Below the pieces are notes generated by a model, which was not told the DNA's origin, did not search any database, and saw nothing but the letters and a program-made list of their open reading frames with translations. Positions 22,590 through 35,622 of a stretch of DNA of 64,000 bases are shown here, one piece after another; positions within the stretch are counted from its first letter, which is position 1, and each line of letters opens with the position of its first letter. Made by a program: the position numbers and the translations under genes. Origin of the DNA: Homarus americanus (lineage: Eukaryota; Arthropoda; Malacostraca; Decapoda; Nephropidae); NCBI RefSeq assembly GCF_018991925.1, contig NW_024726235.1, positions 3,530,135-3,594,134 on the forward strand. Reading direction: 5' to 3'.

Positions 22590-22850
22590 CAATGGGGAGG
22601 AGTAATGGAGGAGTGTTTCATGTAACGGGGAAGTGTTTCGTGTAATGGGGGAGTGTTTCGTGTAATGGGGAAATGTTTCGTGTAATGGGTAATGGGGAAT
22701 GTTTTTGTGTAATGGGAAAATGTTTCGTGTAATGGGTAATGGGGGAGTGTTTCGTGTAATGGGGGAGCCTGTCAATTAATGAAGGAGTCTAACACGTAAT
22801 GGGGGGAGTCTATGAAATGGGGGTAGTCTAATAATAATGGGAAATGGGGT
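22590..22850. repeat. Minisatellite of GTAATGGGGGAGTGTTTC type
   Basis: About nine units of roughly 20-24 bases built from GTAATGGG(G)GA and GTGTTTCGT, decaying toward 22850. Confidence 0.85.
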
Positions 22851-22909
22851 GGTAGTAATGACATCCTCCTAATACTTACTACAATTGGAAACAAAATCCC
22901 GACCCATTG

Positions 22910-23205
22910 TTCCAAGATGGTAACCCCTTTCCTCCTCGACTACTTCCTCCCTCCTCCTCCTCCATGTGATAGCTTTGCCTACCTCTTTCCTCCACTACTG
23001 TTTTACTCCCTCCCTCAACTGATACTTCCCTCCCCCCATCCACTGGTAATTTCCCCCTCCCTCCGGTTCGACCTCTTCCTCCCCCTTCATCACTACTGCC
23101 ACTTCTATTTTACCTTCCTCCCCCAATTAATACCTTCCTATCTTCTCTTCACTTCCAACTTTTTCTCCTCCACTGAAACGGAAACAAACAGCAAGAACAA
23201 GAAGA

Positions 23206-23241
<36 letters not shown>
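22910..23241. repeat. Pyrimidine-rich tract and (CTA)n
   Basis: CTCCTCC- and CCCTCC-rich sequence at 22920-23130, then a perfect (CTA)n run of 12 units at 23206-23241. The plus-strand 115-codon frame here is low complexity. Confidence 0.85.
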
Positions 23242-23242
<1 letters not shown>

Positions 23243-23648
23243 TCTCCTCCTAGCTCACCTGTAGAGGGGGGTTGCATGCAGTTAGATGATTAACGACACT
23301 AGAGTTTCCGGGAGGAGAGCAGCGGGGTCAAGCGTGCGTCAGACGACAGCTCTGAACTTTCACCGCCGGTGTCAAGATCACGGGTCGTGGGGTCAAACAA
23401 TTATTTCAGACGATCGAGCTTTCAACCCCCCCCTCCCCCCTCTGTTACTGTATCGTGAGCGACGTCGTTTGTCTGAATTAACAATTGCTGGAGCTATTGT
23501 AGGTAACGGGCCAAACAGGAGGAAAGGTGACTACTGCGACGGGTGGTGGCCTGATTATAGCGGTGTTGTGGTCGACTACACTAATAAGACATGGACCGTA
23601 AACACAACTTATAGCTTGTGAAGATGCCGATAATGAATCACGTTTGAT

Positions 23649-23650
<2 letters not shown>
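23242..23650. other. CpG-rich patch with unassigned 111-codon ORF
   Basis: The interval has more CpG than its surroundings (about 23290-23490). The plus frame 23286-23621 has no recognised motif. A regulatory or exonic role is possible but unsupported. Confidence 0.3.

Positions 23651-23695
<45 letters not shown>
23651..23695. repeat. (GA)n microsatellite
   Basis: Uninterrupted GA repeat of 22 units. Confidence 0.97.
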
Positions 23696-23697
<2 letters not shown>

Positions 23698-23829
23698 CAT
23701 TGTGTCTTCGAGATGCCTCACGCAACAAAAGTAGCACGAGAGACAGGAAGGAAAGTATAGGTTCCTGTCATGTACACAACAACACGCTCTGTACACCGTA
23801 CGTGAGTAACACGAGATGAGGTTGTGTGC

Positions 23830-24680
23830 GAGGGTTCAGTGGGTTAATGAGTATCAGTAACAACATTAGAGGTTCAGTGGGTTAAAGTGTTTTAAAACCG
23901 ACAGGAGTTCATACATTGCTCCACAAGCATAGGAGATTAGTGAGGTGTTTGCACAACCAATACCGAAGTTTAGATGTTTATACGAGCCCACTACTTCCAT
24001 ATGTACTGGTGTTCAGTGTAACTCAACTATCGACCACAGCTCTCCAGGGGTTCAGTGGTTGATGGCTTATGTACAACAACCACCAACATCATCTATAGAG
24101 GGTTTCAGTGAGTAATGTTCAGGGGCCTGCTGTAACGGTGCCTCAATGACTGATGTCCAATAACCCTCGGCCTCATCTATACTGGGCTTTAGTAGGTAAT
24201 ATGTTGCCATACCTGCACCATTAATGACTCTCCTGTCGTGATTTCCCTCCGCAGGTTACAGGGTGTGGTAATGAGTGCATGTTCTGTTTATCTTTGCTTT
24301 GGATGGTGGCAGTTGTAGGATACGAGAATCTGAGTCTCGTGGTGTAGTGACCACTAAGTTACTGCACAGCTTCTCTTTAAATGAAATGTAAACCAGCACA
24401 ACACTGGGATATGAAGCCATACCTCTAGGGGTCCAGCAATGAACGGGTCATAGTATGAGTTTTGTTTATGTTCAGTTTAATTGATGGCACCAGTGGGATT
24501 TCAATGAATGCCTCTGGGTGTACGGATTAGTGAGGTAAAATACGAGTTCCATCAGAGTGCAACTGTCATGAACTCTTCTTGAACAAATGACAGTGTAGTG
24601 ATGAGTGAGTTCACCTCTCATGACTTTATCTTTGCAGTTCAATGGATGAAGCAATGAATGAGACAGTGTGGGCATTATCT
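23830..24680. repeat. Irregular degenerate repeats of GGTTCAGTGGGTTAATG type
   Basis: Variants of GGTTCAGTGGGTTAATG occur near 23833, 23872, 24050, 24103, 24186, 24470 and 24637 at irregular intervals, suggesting an old decayed minisatellite. Confidence 0.5.
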
Positions 24681-24882
24681 AATCTATACACCTGTGAATA
24701 TTTTTTTACAAGGCGGTAAAGTTAGAAGTGACACAATGAAGGAATAAACACATCACACTACATTTAATCTGGTGAAGTTTATGAGGTGTCTTGGATGAAA
24801 GTGTAATAAAGGAAAGAAAATATCACTTGACCTCATCTTCAAAGAGTTATGGTACACGAAGATAATATCCAATAACGACTAG

Positions 24883-24887
<5 letters not shown>

Positions 24888-24928
<41 letters not shown>

Positions 24929-24929
24929 T
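24888..24929. repeat. (GA)n microsatellite
   Basis: About 20 GA units. Confidence 0.97.
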
Positions 24930-25762
24930 GCTCTACCAAGAAGAGCCTGGGTGACACTGCTGGAGGTGCTTTAAGGTCTACATGAACATAACACAGGCAG
25001 GAAATGGGTTAAAAAAAAACTAATGTAAGCTTTAAACGACAGGTTAACTATGCGAGGCGCTCTGTGGTATTCTGAAACACAATGCAAGTATTTCCAATAA
25101 CTGAGTTGGATAAGGGCCATTGTGCTGGAAAAATTGTGACCAATTACGTGGGTTATGATACAGTCGGGTGCAATACAATTCTCATGCGACCGTGCGTCTG
25201 TGAACGTCCCAGTTATTTAATAGGTAAATTGTTAAAATACTTTTGGAATTTTATATACAAAATGAGGGCAGGGGGCTATATTGAAATTGGGGACCAGTTA
25301 TTTGGGCTGTTATTTATGTATACTGTGTGTGTTAGTATAAAGTGTTGCCAGTGTATGATATCATTAAGAACTGACGTGTGGGGTTTTTCTATGAAGTGAT
25401 GCCTCTGCTTGTATGAAGACCTTGGGTGTGACTGACATACAGGCCTTCTGGGCGTCCATGTAAGAGTGATAAATGAAGCGTGGGCGTACAGGAAGTATAG
25501 ATGAGGCAATGTGAAGGACTTCGGTGGTCGGGGAGACACAAACATGGAAGTGGATTTGGTGTGACCATGTGAGTCGAGAGTAACGGTGACGAAGGGTTGG
25601 AGGAAATGCTGCACCTTTGGGTGTTCATACGAGGCATTGTGAAGAAGTTAAGGTGCCCTGATAAACAAAGGGGAAGGGGGGGATGAGGTTGATCTTGGTG
25701 GGTGTTCGTACACGGAACCATGCAAAAATGGACGCCAAGGTGTCCTGCCCTACAGACCTGAG

Positions 25763-25793
<31 letters not shown>

Positions 25794-26040
25794 ACCTTGA
25801 CGGTATCCAAAAGAAATTCTGAAAAAAAGGGGGCGTTACGGTGTCCTGGCAATGCTCGAGGAAACAGAGGGAAGGGGGGGGGGTGTGAGGGATAATCCTG
25901 AGTGTGTAAATGAGACACAGACAGACGCAATTGGACGGTCAAAACTCACTTGTTACGTGAGTCATAACTGATACCACATCCGGTTCCCACGCCCCCCCCT
26001 CCTTCCCTCCCCTCACACTTATTCCGCTCTTACAAAGCTC
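24930..26040. other. No gene recognised; short (GA)n at 25759-25790
   Basis: T/G-rich sequence. Several 100-110-codon frames on both strands have no recognised motif. Phrases such as AAGGTGTCCTG recur near 25650, 25736 and 25840, hinting at decayed repeats. Confidence 0.45.
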
Positions 26041-26044
26041 TAAT

Positions 26045-26330
26045 AGTGATGCATACACACTTCTCACACTTACACAGCACTCACACTTACACACCTCTCA
26101 CACTTACACATCACTCACACTTACACATCACTCACACTTACACATCACTCACACTGACGCTTACACAACTCACATTTACACAGCTCTTACATTTACACAG
26201 CACTCGCGCTTATGCACTCACACTAACACTTACACAGTTCTCACAATGACACTTACACAGCTTTTACACTTACATTACACGGTGTTTACGTTTATTTAGT
26301 ATTCTCGCTTCACACTTACATGATACCGAC
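26045..26330. repeat. CACTTACACA-type minisatellite, 17-bp unit
   Basis: The clearest part is three exact copies of CACTTACACATCACTCA near 26100-26155, flanked by degenerate CACTTACACAGCTCTCA variants out to about 26330. Confidence 0.85.
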
Positions 26331-26960
26331 ATACCGTGAACTCTTCAATATTCACAGTTCTAAATTAAAGTGTTCAGTTATTCCCTTAAATTTTATGCTT
26401 TTCTCTTACACTGATGTTCAATTATACTTCAAGGGGTTCACTTACTTTAAAAATTTTATCTTAAATCGCAGTCACTTATATTGTGGTGTTCACTTACACT
26501 TTATGCTGTTTTCCTACATTCAAGCAGCGTTCACATACACTTAAAAACGCTACATTACGTGGTATTTACATAATCGGTACGTATTCGCTTTTCACCTGCA
26601 CAATGCACGTCACAACTTTACTCAACACAAAACATCACCTTGAAAGCCTTTAGATATTCACTAACTATAAAGTCATCACGAACAACACTTAAAAAAAAAT
26701 ACCTTTACAATTACACAAGACATTCACCAATACTTGCATCACATCAGCACTACTAAAGCCTGGCGAGATCCACAGTTACCAGGCACCTTATTGGCAAACC
26801 TCCCCTGTGCCGTGATGCGAAAACTCCATTAGTATATTGCCGAGGGAATGTGTCTGAAGTTGGCTACACTGTTACTACATCACGATCCACCGCGGATAAA
26901 TACACATGCTAGTCTTATCATAACCCTGGATGAACATTTCTATCTTAAATACTCGAAAGT
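26331..26960. other. No gene recognised
   Basis: CACTTACACT-like phrases continue weakly to about 26560. Otherwise AT-rich. Confidence 0.45.
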
Positions 26961-26965
26961 GATTT

Positions 26966-27090
26966 GATTAGGTAGTTAGGTTAGGTCAGGTTTGGTAATT
27001 ATTGGTTGGGTTATGTAGTTTAGGTGGAGTTTGGTTAGTTTCGTCTAGGCTAGGCTTGATTAAGTTAGGAAATGAATTAGACTAAATCTT
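26966..27090. repeat. GGTTA-rich segment, arms not clear
   Basis: Degenerate GGTTAGGT and GGTTGGGTTA units similar to the foldback cores. Matching terminal arms were not found. Confidence 0.4.
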
Positions 27091-28706
27091 CCATGGCTAA
27101 ATCGTCAAGGCTTTTAAAAACGCTGCGGAGCTGATATGTTCAGAGTTAAAAACGTTTAATGTTACTGAAAAGTCCACAGGTAAGATGTTAACGCGCCATC
27201 AATGAACACTAGGACGCCCCACAACCACAATTCCCTATCAACAAATGTAACGATTCCAATTTCTCGCTCACTGACCCTACACACACTCAAGCCACAACTA
27301 CTAGGATATTTTTGCCGTTGAATTGTTAAGTAGGTTATTAATCATTTTACACTGTCTTATAAAAGAGTTACAGGTGAATGCGTGTTTTCAATTTCTCACT
27401 CACCACCTACCTGACAAACATTTCCTACTTAAGTGATTACTGAGATTTTTCTCCGAAATCTTTCCAGGACATGGGATGTAACAGAGGTAGAAACCCCGCC
27501 CACTGCTCTTGCTTAAGCAACACACTTCCTCACTACATTATTTCCCCATGAATCAATCGGTAATGTGTGTTTTTCCTGGTAGATCAGTAGACATACAGTA
27601 CAGAGGAAGTGGATGGCGATATCCTGACGATTTTCACTCGACAGAATTTTCTTCTGAATCAATAACTTCGCAAGCTTTATTTTCTTCATCAGAGCCAGTA
27701 TAAGATATTATGTACTTAGGAGGTACAGTAGTAGGTGAAGGTATTGCGTGCGGCCACTGACGTATAAATAAACTTCCTCTTAACGTTGCACCAGACTACA
27801 GGTTATTCTCTTGAATTAATTATTACATCACTGATCTTTTTATAGTCAGCTATTAGGCAATTCATTTTGTTTCAGGATCAGTTAAGGATAAACAGTATAA
27901 ACTGGCGGTGGAGGGGAGAAAGCAGAGGCTGGAGATGCCACAGCACACGGAAAGTGAACACTAATCGAACGACAGGTGCCACACCAACACACACACACAC
28001 TTGTAATTTAGCTCACACCTGTTGCCGTGACGTCACCCACACATGCCACACACCACCACCACAGCTTGGACAGTGTACAACGGACAAATTCCCCTAAACA
28101 ACATCCTCCTGGACAGCTCCCCTACTGCTACTGGACACAATGCCACCGTATAAAATTCTGCCAATCACTTCCCCAATGGACAATATCTCTGCGGAAAAGT
28201 TCCCCCGAAGAAAGTTAAAGCAAACAACATCCTGGCGGACAAAACTTCCCCGTCACAAAAAACAGTGGACAAAATCCTTAGTCTTCTATTAATTTTGCCC
28301 ACTATAACCGTTGACCGTGTTAAGGTAGGTGGTTTAGTTTTCTCTGGTGCCACAACCTTGGCGGCGCTGTATGATAAATAGTTCCTTTTAGAATGATAAT
28401 TTACGATGAGTCACAGTTTCTTGCATAGGAAAATACACAGTGTAGGTATCGGTGTATCGTGGCGTGCGTTTGTGTGTAAAACTTTATTTGTGGGAATCTG
28501 TGTGTTTAAATAGTAATAATAATCAAGGAATCGTTAATTAAACCCACCAAAATATGAGATATATTAAGAAGAGCGCTACATGATATATTTACAATACACT
28601 ACTGTATATGGGGGTGGGTGTACGGTGTATAAACATAAGCTCTGTGTAGGAAATGTAGCGTAAAAAAAGTGAATAAACAAGTTATCTAAGAACTATTGAT
28701 ATACAT
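27091..28706. other. No gene recognised
   Basis: Several TGGACAAA(A)T-type phrases recur between 28075 and 28280 (and again at 29580-29640), compatible with a decayed tandem repeat. No ORF above 76 codons. Confidence 0.45.
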
Positions 28707-28731
28707 GTGTGTGTGTGTGTGTGTGTGTGTT
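28707..28731. repeat. (TG)n microsatellite
   Basis: About 12 TG units. Confidence 0.95.
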
Positions 28732-29876
28732 TGCGTGAGGTTAGACGACTGCATGGCATCGTACAGCATGCGGAAAGAAGGAGCATGACTCACTATCAGG
28801 CTACACCACCGCACCTTTTCTACTTAACAAACCTCAAACACGTGTCTATCTCCCCGCCTCACCACTGCTCTGTGTCACCAGAGGCTCGTAAATTACAAGA
28901 CATCATTGTGATTGCTTATCCGCACGCGTGTATTTTGTTTTGTTATGGTGATCAGCTTGCACGCGTCTGATAGGGGAGCACGTGGCAACAGGGAGGAACA
29001 CGTGGCAGCTCCCCGAAGCCTCACATGTCCGCCGGTAGCACCCCTCTCTCACCTTGATTAATCTTCCCCTGATTCCATCCATTACGTGCGAGGATAATCC
29101 CCTTTTTATTGATCCTCAAACTGGTATCTTTGTAATCCTCTCTGGAGGCGAGCTGTCGCCCCTACACAAGATATACAGTTGCCTACAGGCTAGCAATACG
29201 TTATGACGATACTGTACTACAGCGCAAAATATTCAAATTTCCCGCGGGTACGTTAGTCACCCTGTAGTTTGCTTTATAACGCAACGTTTTAACTGCTCGT
29301 AGGTGAACCGTCCTGCACCAGTGCTGTTTGTTATTAACAAACGTTTACTGTATATATACAACGTGGATCTCCCCCAGGCTCCCACTACACACGCACCTTA
29401 ACCCGTCACCTCCCCCCTCCCCCACACACACCTTGGTTCCTCCATCCTCCTTTCTCCTCCCCACTTGACTCATCTTCCTCTCTCCTTCGCCTCCCACCCC
29501 CTGACTCATCTCGGTTCCGTTACACATCCAACTCCTAGACAGCCTACTACTTTACCCCCCCCCATCTGCTCCAGGTGTACGGACACAAAATCCGGACAAT
29601 ATCCCCTGGACATAATTCCACCACCAGAATAATCAAGTCCATAAAATCCTATCGGCTCAAGTTCCTGTCCCAATACCTGTTGATTACGTCTGGTTAGGTG
29701 GGATTTTGTCTCTGCCCCCCCACCCCCTCTCCCCTACCCTCTCTCCCCGTGTTCCCTTATCCTCCAGTTCTCCCTCCCTCGTTCTCACCCCTCCGTTCCC
29801 CTCCCAGCTAAGTGACTCTCCCCTCCCCCCCCCACAAGTTCCTGATGTCACAGAGGTAGGTGTTGGTACAGGTTTG
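28732..29876. other. No gene recognised; C-rich patches
   Basis: Strongly C-rich, CT-rich patches at 29400-29560 and 29715-29835. No supported coding region. Confidence 0.45.
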
Positions 29877-30101
29877 GGATCACCTGAAGTTTAGACACCC
29901 CAGGTTAGTTCTCATGGTCTTAAATACTCTTTACGTTACCTGGGGGTTGGGTTAGGTTAGGTTATAGGTTAGACTAGTTTAGGTTATATTAGGTTAAGTT
30001 AGGTTAGATGGTTTGTTGGTTAAATGGGTTTGGTTGTTAGGTTACGTTAGCGTTAAGGTATTTAATCATCATGAGAAATAAGCTGGGGTGTTTGATCATC
30101 C
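29877..30101. repeat. Foldback element with GGTTA core (copy 3)
   Basis: The left arm contains ACACCCCAGGTTAGTTCTCA. The reverse complement of the right arm reads ACACCCCAGCTTATTTCTCA, giving about 60-base imperfect arms. The core has many GGTTA units including GGGTTAGGTTAGGTTA. Confidence 0.75.
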
Positions 30102-30139
30102 GTTATCCCGCGTTTAATTTTATATACTTCTTATTCTTG

Positions 30140-30600
30140 GACCATAGTCACCCCGACTCTCACTAGGTCCTTAAGTCATAAAGTCCCTTCAAATTAGACC
30201 AGGTCCTGAGAGTTAAGTCCTTGCAGAGTGACCGAATACTTTGAGTCAATGAGTCCTCTTAAGTCACATCGAGTCCCTCTGGGTCATATAACCTCCTCCC
30301 CCCAATCACCGAGCTCTTTCTTGGGTCCAATGAGTCCCTGTTAGATATTATGAGTGCATATACGTTATTACATAAACTGAAATTTATCATAAGTCCCTTA
30401 ATTTATACTGAGTCACATAGAGTCACAAACTCTCTGAATCATCGAGTCTCTTTTATTGAGTTCAGTGAGTCATCATGTCCATCCTTTGAGTCACGGAAGT
30501 CCCTTAAATGACATCCAAGTCCCACCTGAATCATACTAAATCTCTCTGAATGAGTCCCCCCCTCCCTCTTATGTCAACCCTCTCTCTGTCTTCTCGTCAC
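30140..30600. repeat. Degenerate GAGTCC/AAGTCA repeat
   Basis: GAGTC, AAGTCCCTT and GAGTCAC phrases occur at roughly 15-25-base intervals across the interval, an old minisatellite with a short unit. Confidence 0.6.
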
Positions 30601-32247
30601 CGGTCAGGAATCACAAGAGATTTGGTCCTTGATAGACAGATAAACTACTTAGATTAAAGTATCACATCCACACTACTGTCCACCGTCGTCCTGGAGACAG
30701 AAGCCTACTTTCCTTCCTCGCGTTCGTTCGGGAGTTGTGAACACTATACCTCGACCAAACGGTGATGGATTTTAATAAATGGGAAGGAAATACTATATGA
30801 CGTCAGGGGGGGAACTTACCAGTGTTTAGTGGCAGCCATGATAAACTAGATGGGTCTGTTGTTGGCGGTGCCTCAGCCTCGACTCAGGCCTTCACTTATT
30901 CGAGGCCAGTAGTACAGCTTAAAAATGACTGAACTATGAACGCACAGAACAAATCTGTATTTTCAATGTGATAGTAATCGGGTCATCATTTGTGAAAATA
31001 ATGATCGGAACCCATTGATATTAACGTGGATGAACACACGAACCGGAACACTCAAGAGCACAATTCTACTCTGTTACTTATCAGCCGGAAGACTACTGAC
31101 TTTGATGCAAGACCCATCATGCATCTTCATATATGTAATTTTCCGTCTATTTTTGTTTAAACGAAGACGATAAGACTACATGTAGAAGTCAATTTTAAAA
31201 GCACGATGTATTTTGTTTTAAATGAAAATTTGATGAACGTCGGGAACGTCTCTGATGTCATTGATTTTAGGCGGTCAGTGACATTGACCTTCTCGAGCGA
31301 CCACACGAGTGAAAATGCCATGGTCGTGATGAGACAAAGACGTAATTTGTTTTTGTATTTCTTATTAATTGGAGAATATATAAAAACCAAGAACGCAACT
31401 CCATGAAAGCTTTTCCTGACTGACTGACTGAAAAATTCTCCCGGCCTGCAGCAAGAGTCGTCCCTTGGGTAAGCCCTGCTTCGTTCCTTAGTAATTACTC
31501 CCCCCCCCTCCCATGCTCAAGGACGCTTACATCAGTTTTTTCTTGCGGGGGAGAGGAAGTGTAAGGGGATTAGTGGTTGAAGAAGAGAATATATAATGAT
31601 GAGTTTGAAGAGATGGAGGAGGAGGTACAGTAGTAGTGTGTGGGCTGACCGCCTTGCTGACTTACTTCGCCGAGGCTGAGTGTGTGGGCGTTATATGTAT
31701 AATACACACATGTACTTGGATTATGTAAGTATAAGACAGGCTCGCCCGCGTCACGTTCATTACTGATCACTAAAGCAAATAATGAAGTGCTGTACACCTT
31801 TGTTGACAACACTGTGTCTAGTGAAGTGACGGACACACGCGGTGGTCACAGAGGGTCGCCTCCAGCTGATATCCAATACTGTCTAGGATATTGTGCCAAA
31901 GGATCAATATAGCAAAATTTATGAAGTTGTCGATAGCAATGAGGCAGTTATCGACATCACAAGAGTAGACAGACACAAACATATTTTCATCACACAGTTT
32001 ATTTTGTTGTAAGAGGATAGAAAAGTTATGCTGGAAACGGTGAGAATTCTTTATATTCTCATTTTCATTATATTTTAAAGAATAAGTTTGGGGAAGTGTT
32101 TTTCATCGAGTTATGTACCCACAGGTGGCGCCACGTAACCCGTCTGTTGCAGTACCTATTGATGTCACACAACTGGATGAAGAAATGGACAAGGTCTTCG
32201 TCCAGAATAGACCTGAAATAAATTAATAAGTAGAAAAGCGCCAACTC

Positions 32248-32250
<3 letters not shown>
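30601..32250. other. No gene recognised
   Basis: Mixed AT-rich sequence with no recognisable ORF, RNA or ordered repeat. Frames at 31157-31406 overlap on opposite strands and look fortuitous. Confidence 0.45.
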
Positions 32251-32279
<29 letters not shown>

Positions 32280-32280
32280 A
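32251..32280. repeat. (GT)n microsatellite
   Basis: About 14 GT units. Confidence 0.95.
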
Positions 32281-32727
32281 CAACAGGCGAAGTTCAGACG
32301 AGTGTTAACGTTACACCGCAAATATCCCGACTAGTTGCACTGGGATGATAGTGTGAGCGTGATCCTTCTCCCATTACGCTCACAATACAGCTGCTCAGAA
32401 TACGTCAAACTGTCTCCTCTTGTGTGTGTATGTGGACCATTATTCTACAACTGCGTTTCAGAGAACGTTTCATGGACACGGTCATCAATCATCAAACAAT
32501 TCAACCCACGAACCATTGGAAACACAACAAACAATATATTTTCTGAGTCCTTAAACTGTCGATAATCAGGAAGCACGCGTAACTTACCTGCAGAAAAATA
32601 ACAGGTCACTCTTTTTATATACCCCGAGGTGACACAAATTACTGTAAAGAGGAATATCAATTTAAACGGTGAACTGAATAAGAGAAATGGTTTACTGAAG
32701 TGTTAGTGCTGTCTACATCTACCAAGG

Positions 32728-33082
32728 CCTCCACACCCTTCCTGGAGACAACCACAGCCTCCACACCCCTCATGGAGACAACCACAGCCTCCACACCCTT
32801 CATGGAGACAACCACAGCCTCCACACCCCTCATGGAGACAACCACAGCCTCCCACCCCTCCTGGGGACACAGCCTCCACACCCCTCCTGGAGACAACCAC
32901 AGCCTCCACACCCCTCCTGGAGACAACCACAGCCTCCACACCCCTCATGGAGACAACCACAGCCTCCACACCCTTCATGGAGACAACCACAGCCTCCACA
33001 CCCCTCCTGGAGACAACCACAGCCTCCACACCCCTCCTGGAGACAGCCACAGCCTCCACACCCCTCCCGGAGACAATCCCAG
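32728..33082. repeat. 30-bp minisatellite, 12 units
   Basis: Unit begins CCTCCACACCCCTCNTGGAG and ends ACAACCACAG. There are eleven 30-bp units and one of 25 bp (32848-32872). Units differ mainly at one or two positions. Because the period is a multiple of three and the unit lacks stops in most frames, long open frames appear on both strands. The 25-bp unit changes frame in the middle, which argues against coding. Confidence 0.95.
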
Positions 33083-33804
33083 CCCTTTATCTTACCACAG
33101 CCCCTCGTGAGCCCTTGGAGACCAGCATTGTGTGGTATATGCAAGATATTACTCAACAAGGGAGGGGTCGTGACGGAGTGGTGCAACATGGGCCCCGGAT
33201 GCTCAAAGCTTTCTACCCTAAATCCCGCTCCCCCTCCATCCCCCCAAGTGAGAATTTGAGGACGTAAATGACTCACTTCAGCGGTGACACAAAAATATCG
33301 TCCAACGTGTAGCTGAAGTTGTACCGATATTACTGTAAATGATTTGTTCTCTTATTTCCAGGTTATGGGAAAAAGTTATCGGACGATGCGTTGAGAATCC
33401 ATCCATGGCGGTGTTGTGTAATGTTTAATAACACTCACCTCGACCCACCACCCACCCACCCACCCCTTGACGTCATTATTGTCTATGTCACCCACCTGCA
33501 TCGCCACGTCCACCACCACCACTACCACCACCACCACCACACCCATCTGCACCATCACACCCACTTGCACCACCACCACCACCACACCCATCTGCATCAC
33601 CACACCCACTTGCATCACCACACCCACCTACTGTATATCACTACACCCAAATAACTATACCCACCCCAGAATTACAGTTTCCAACACAACCTGAGATATA
33701 CTGGTACTGCATGTTACATATGCAGAATGCAATATTAACTTAACCCAGGACAATCTACACTCTGGATATAATATAGTGGTATATACGGGTGTGCGAAGTC
33801 CTTC

Positions 33805-33805
<1 letters not shown>
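33083..33805. repeat. CACCAC-rich degenerate repeat within unassigned sequence
   Basis: 33505-33640 is a CACCACCAC/CACACCCA(C/T)TTGCAT repeat. The rest is unassigned. His-rich and Thr-rich frames are repeat by-products. Confidence 0.75.

Positions 33806-33895
<90 letters not shown>
33806..33895. repeat. (AAT)n microsatellite
   Basis: Uninterrupted TAA repeat of about 30 units. Confidence 0.98.
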
Positions 33896-33896
<1 letters not shown>

Positions 33897-34949
33897 CAAT
33901 GAAACGTACTAAACGCTTTTCGATTCCCTTTAGGTATGGTCTTGAGTAACACACTATACGCCTTCGCAAAATCGTATGGAATTCATGTGCTCAGGTTGTG
34001 GTGAGGAGCTGAAGGACCAGTGATGAACTCCTCCCTCACCGTCGTCACATATGGTCCTCACCCTCACTGCCACCATCCTCCAGAGTGAGTAACAATGATC
34101 TTGATTTACGTATAAGAAACATCTGATGATAGTCCACGACGGTCCACAATGACCATCGCCAACAGGAGCAACGGCAGCAACAGATTAAACAACAGAAGTA
34201 GAAATGGTAGCAACAGTAGTAGGAGGAGGAAGAGGGGCAGCAGGAACAGAAGGAGGGGGGGGCAACGGCAGCAGTAGGAGTCAGTCACCTGGGGACACAG
34301 GGTGGAGTGCGAGTCCCGTTGCTGGCAGGGAGGGGGGAGGTTGTTCCTTCTGTTCCTACCTCCTCTTCCTCGTACCCTCTGTTCCTACCTTCTCTTCTCT
34401 GTACCTGCCTCCTCTTCCCTGAACTCTTCCTACCTCCTCTTCTCTGTACCTGTTCTTACCTCCTCTTCTCTGTTCCTACCACCTCCTCCCTGTACTCCTC
34501 TGTTCATACCTCCTCTTCCCTCTAATGATACCTCTTCCCCTCCTCCTCCCTTCCCCTACTCCCTCTAGTCCTCTACTCCCTATATAGATATTGTCTCTCC
34601 CTTCTCCCCTTGCTTCCCATTCCCTCCCTTCGTGTCCCTCCCTCACTCTCACCACATTACCTCTATCTCCCTCCTTTACACACCCTCATTTCCCCTACAC
34701 ATCCTCATCTCCCCAATACCTTCCTACACACCCTCACCTCCAACCTCCTTAACACCTTCCTTACACACCCTTACCTCCCCAACACCTCCCTAACACACCT
34801 GCCTCCCATTTCACCCAGTCTTCATTTCAACGCTGATTCAACTTACACTTTCAACTCAAGAGTACAGACCGTTTGGATCACGATTTCAAGCCCTTGCACT
34901 CAACCCATAAGAGAGTGTAACATGCAATGCTACCCACGGGGACACTGGC

Positions 34950-34953
<4 letters not shown>
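33896..34953. repeat. GCAGCAG/TCCTCTTC-rich low-complexity region
   Basis: Purine-rich AGCAACAGTAGNAGGAGG type at 34160-34290, then a pyrimidine-rich stretch with TACCTCCTCTTCTCTGT repeats at 34350-34530, then CACACCCTCA-type repeats at 34670-34800. Frames across it are low complexity. Confidence 0.75.

Positions 34954-35042
<89 letters not shown>
34954..35042. repeat. (CT)n microsatellite
   Basis: Uninterrupted TC repeat of 44 units. Confidence 0.98.
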
Positions 35043-35047
<5 letters not shown>

Positions 35048-35622
35048 ACCAAAGACTACAGGTAGGCTACAGCTACTCTGGGCCGCCGCCTTTGCCGTAT
35101 TTATGCTCTATTTTTGTGTATGTAAATTGAGGTTCATCTATTTCTCGGGACATTATCAGAGGTTGAAATATATCTGAGTGTGTTCCTGAGGTTATGGGAG
35201 TCTTTATGTTGTGGTAGGAGTCTTATATGGGCGTGTTACTGGAGACATTTCCTAGTGGTGGTGGTGGCGGTCTCCTCCTCCTCCTCCTGGTGGGTATGAG
35301 TCTTATAAGTGTTACCAAAGTGATCACATGAGGCTTGATACACACCTCCACACTAACCTTCCCACACATGCTGTTACACTCAACCACTTAACACTAATAC
35401 TTAAGAGCACACCTGGAACTTGATAATACAGTTATTACAGGTATACATATCACACTTGGGCCTTCAGGTATGGTGGCTGTGGTGAGAGGAATGGCGATAG
35501 TGGTGTCATTTGCAGTGGTTGTTATTGTGGTGGGGAAGGGCGTGGTGTTGGTAGTTTCGGGTAGGGTAGGTTAGATTGTGGTTGGTGGTTGTAATGGTAG
35601 TAGATGTAATTCTAGTAAGATG
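35043..35622. other. No gene recognised
   Basis: G/T-rich sequence with GGTGGTGG patches leading into the assembly gap. Confidence 0.45.

Noticed and set aside
32700..33110. Mucin-like Thr/Ser/Pro repeat protein
   Set aside because: A 25-bp unit shifts the frame within the array, several frames on both strands are open, and no flanking domain or signal peptide is visible.
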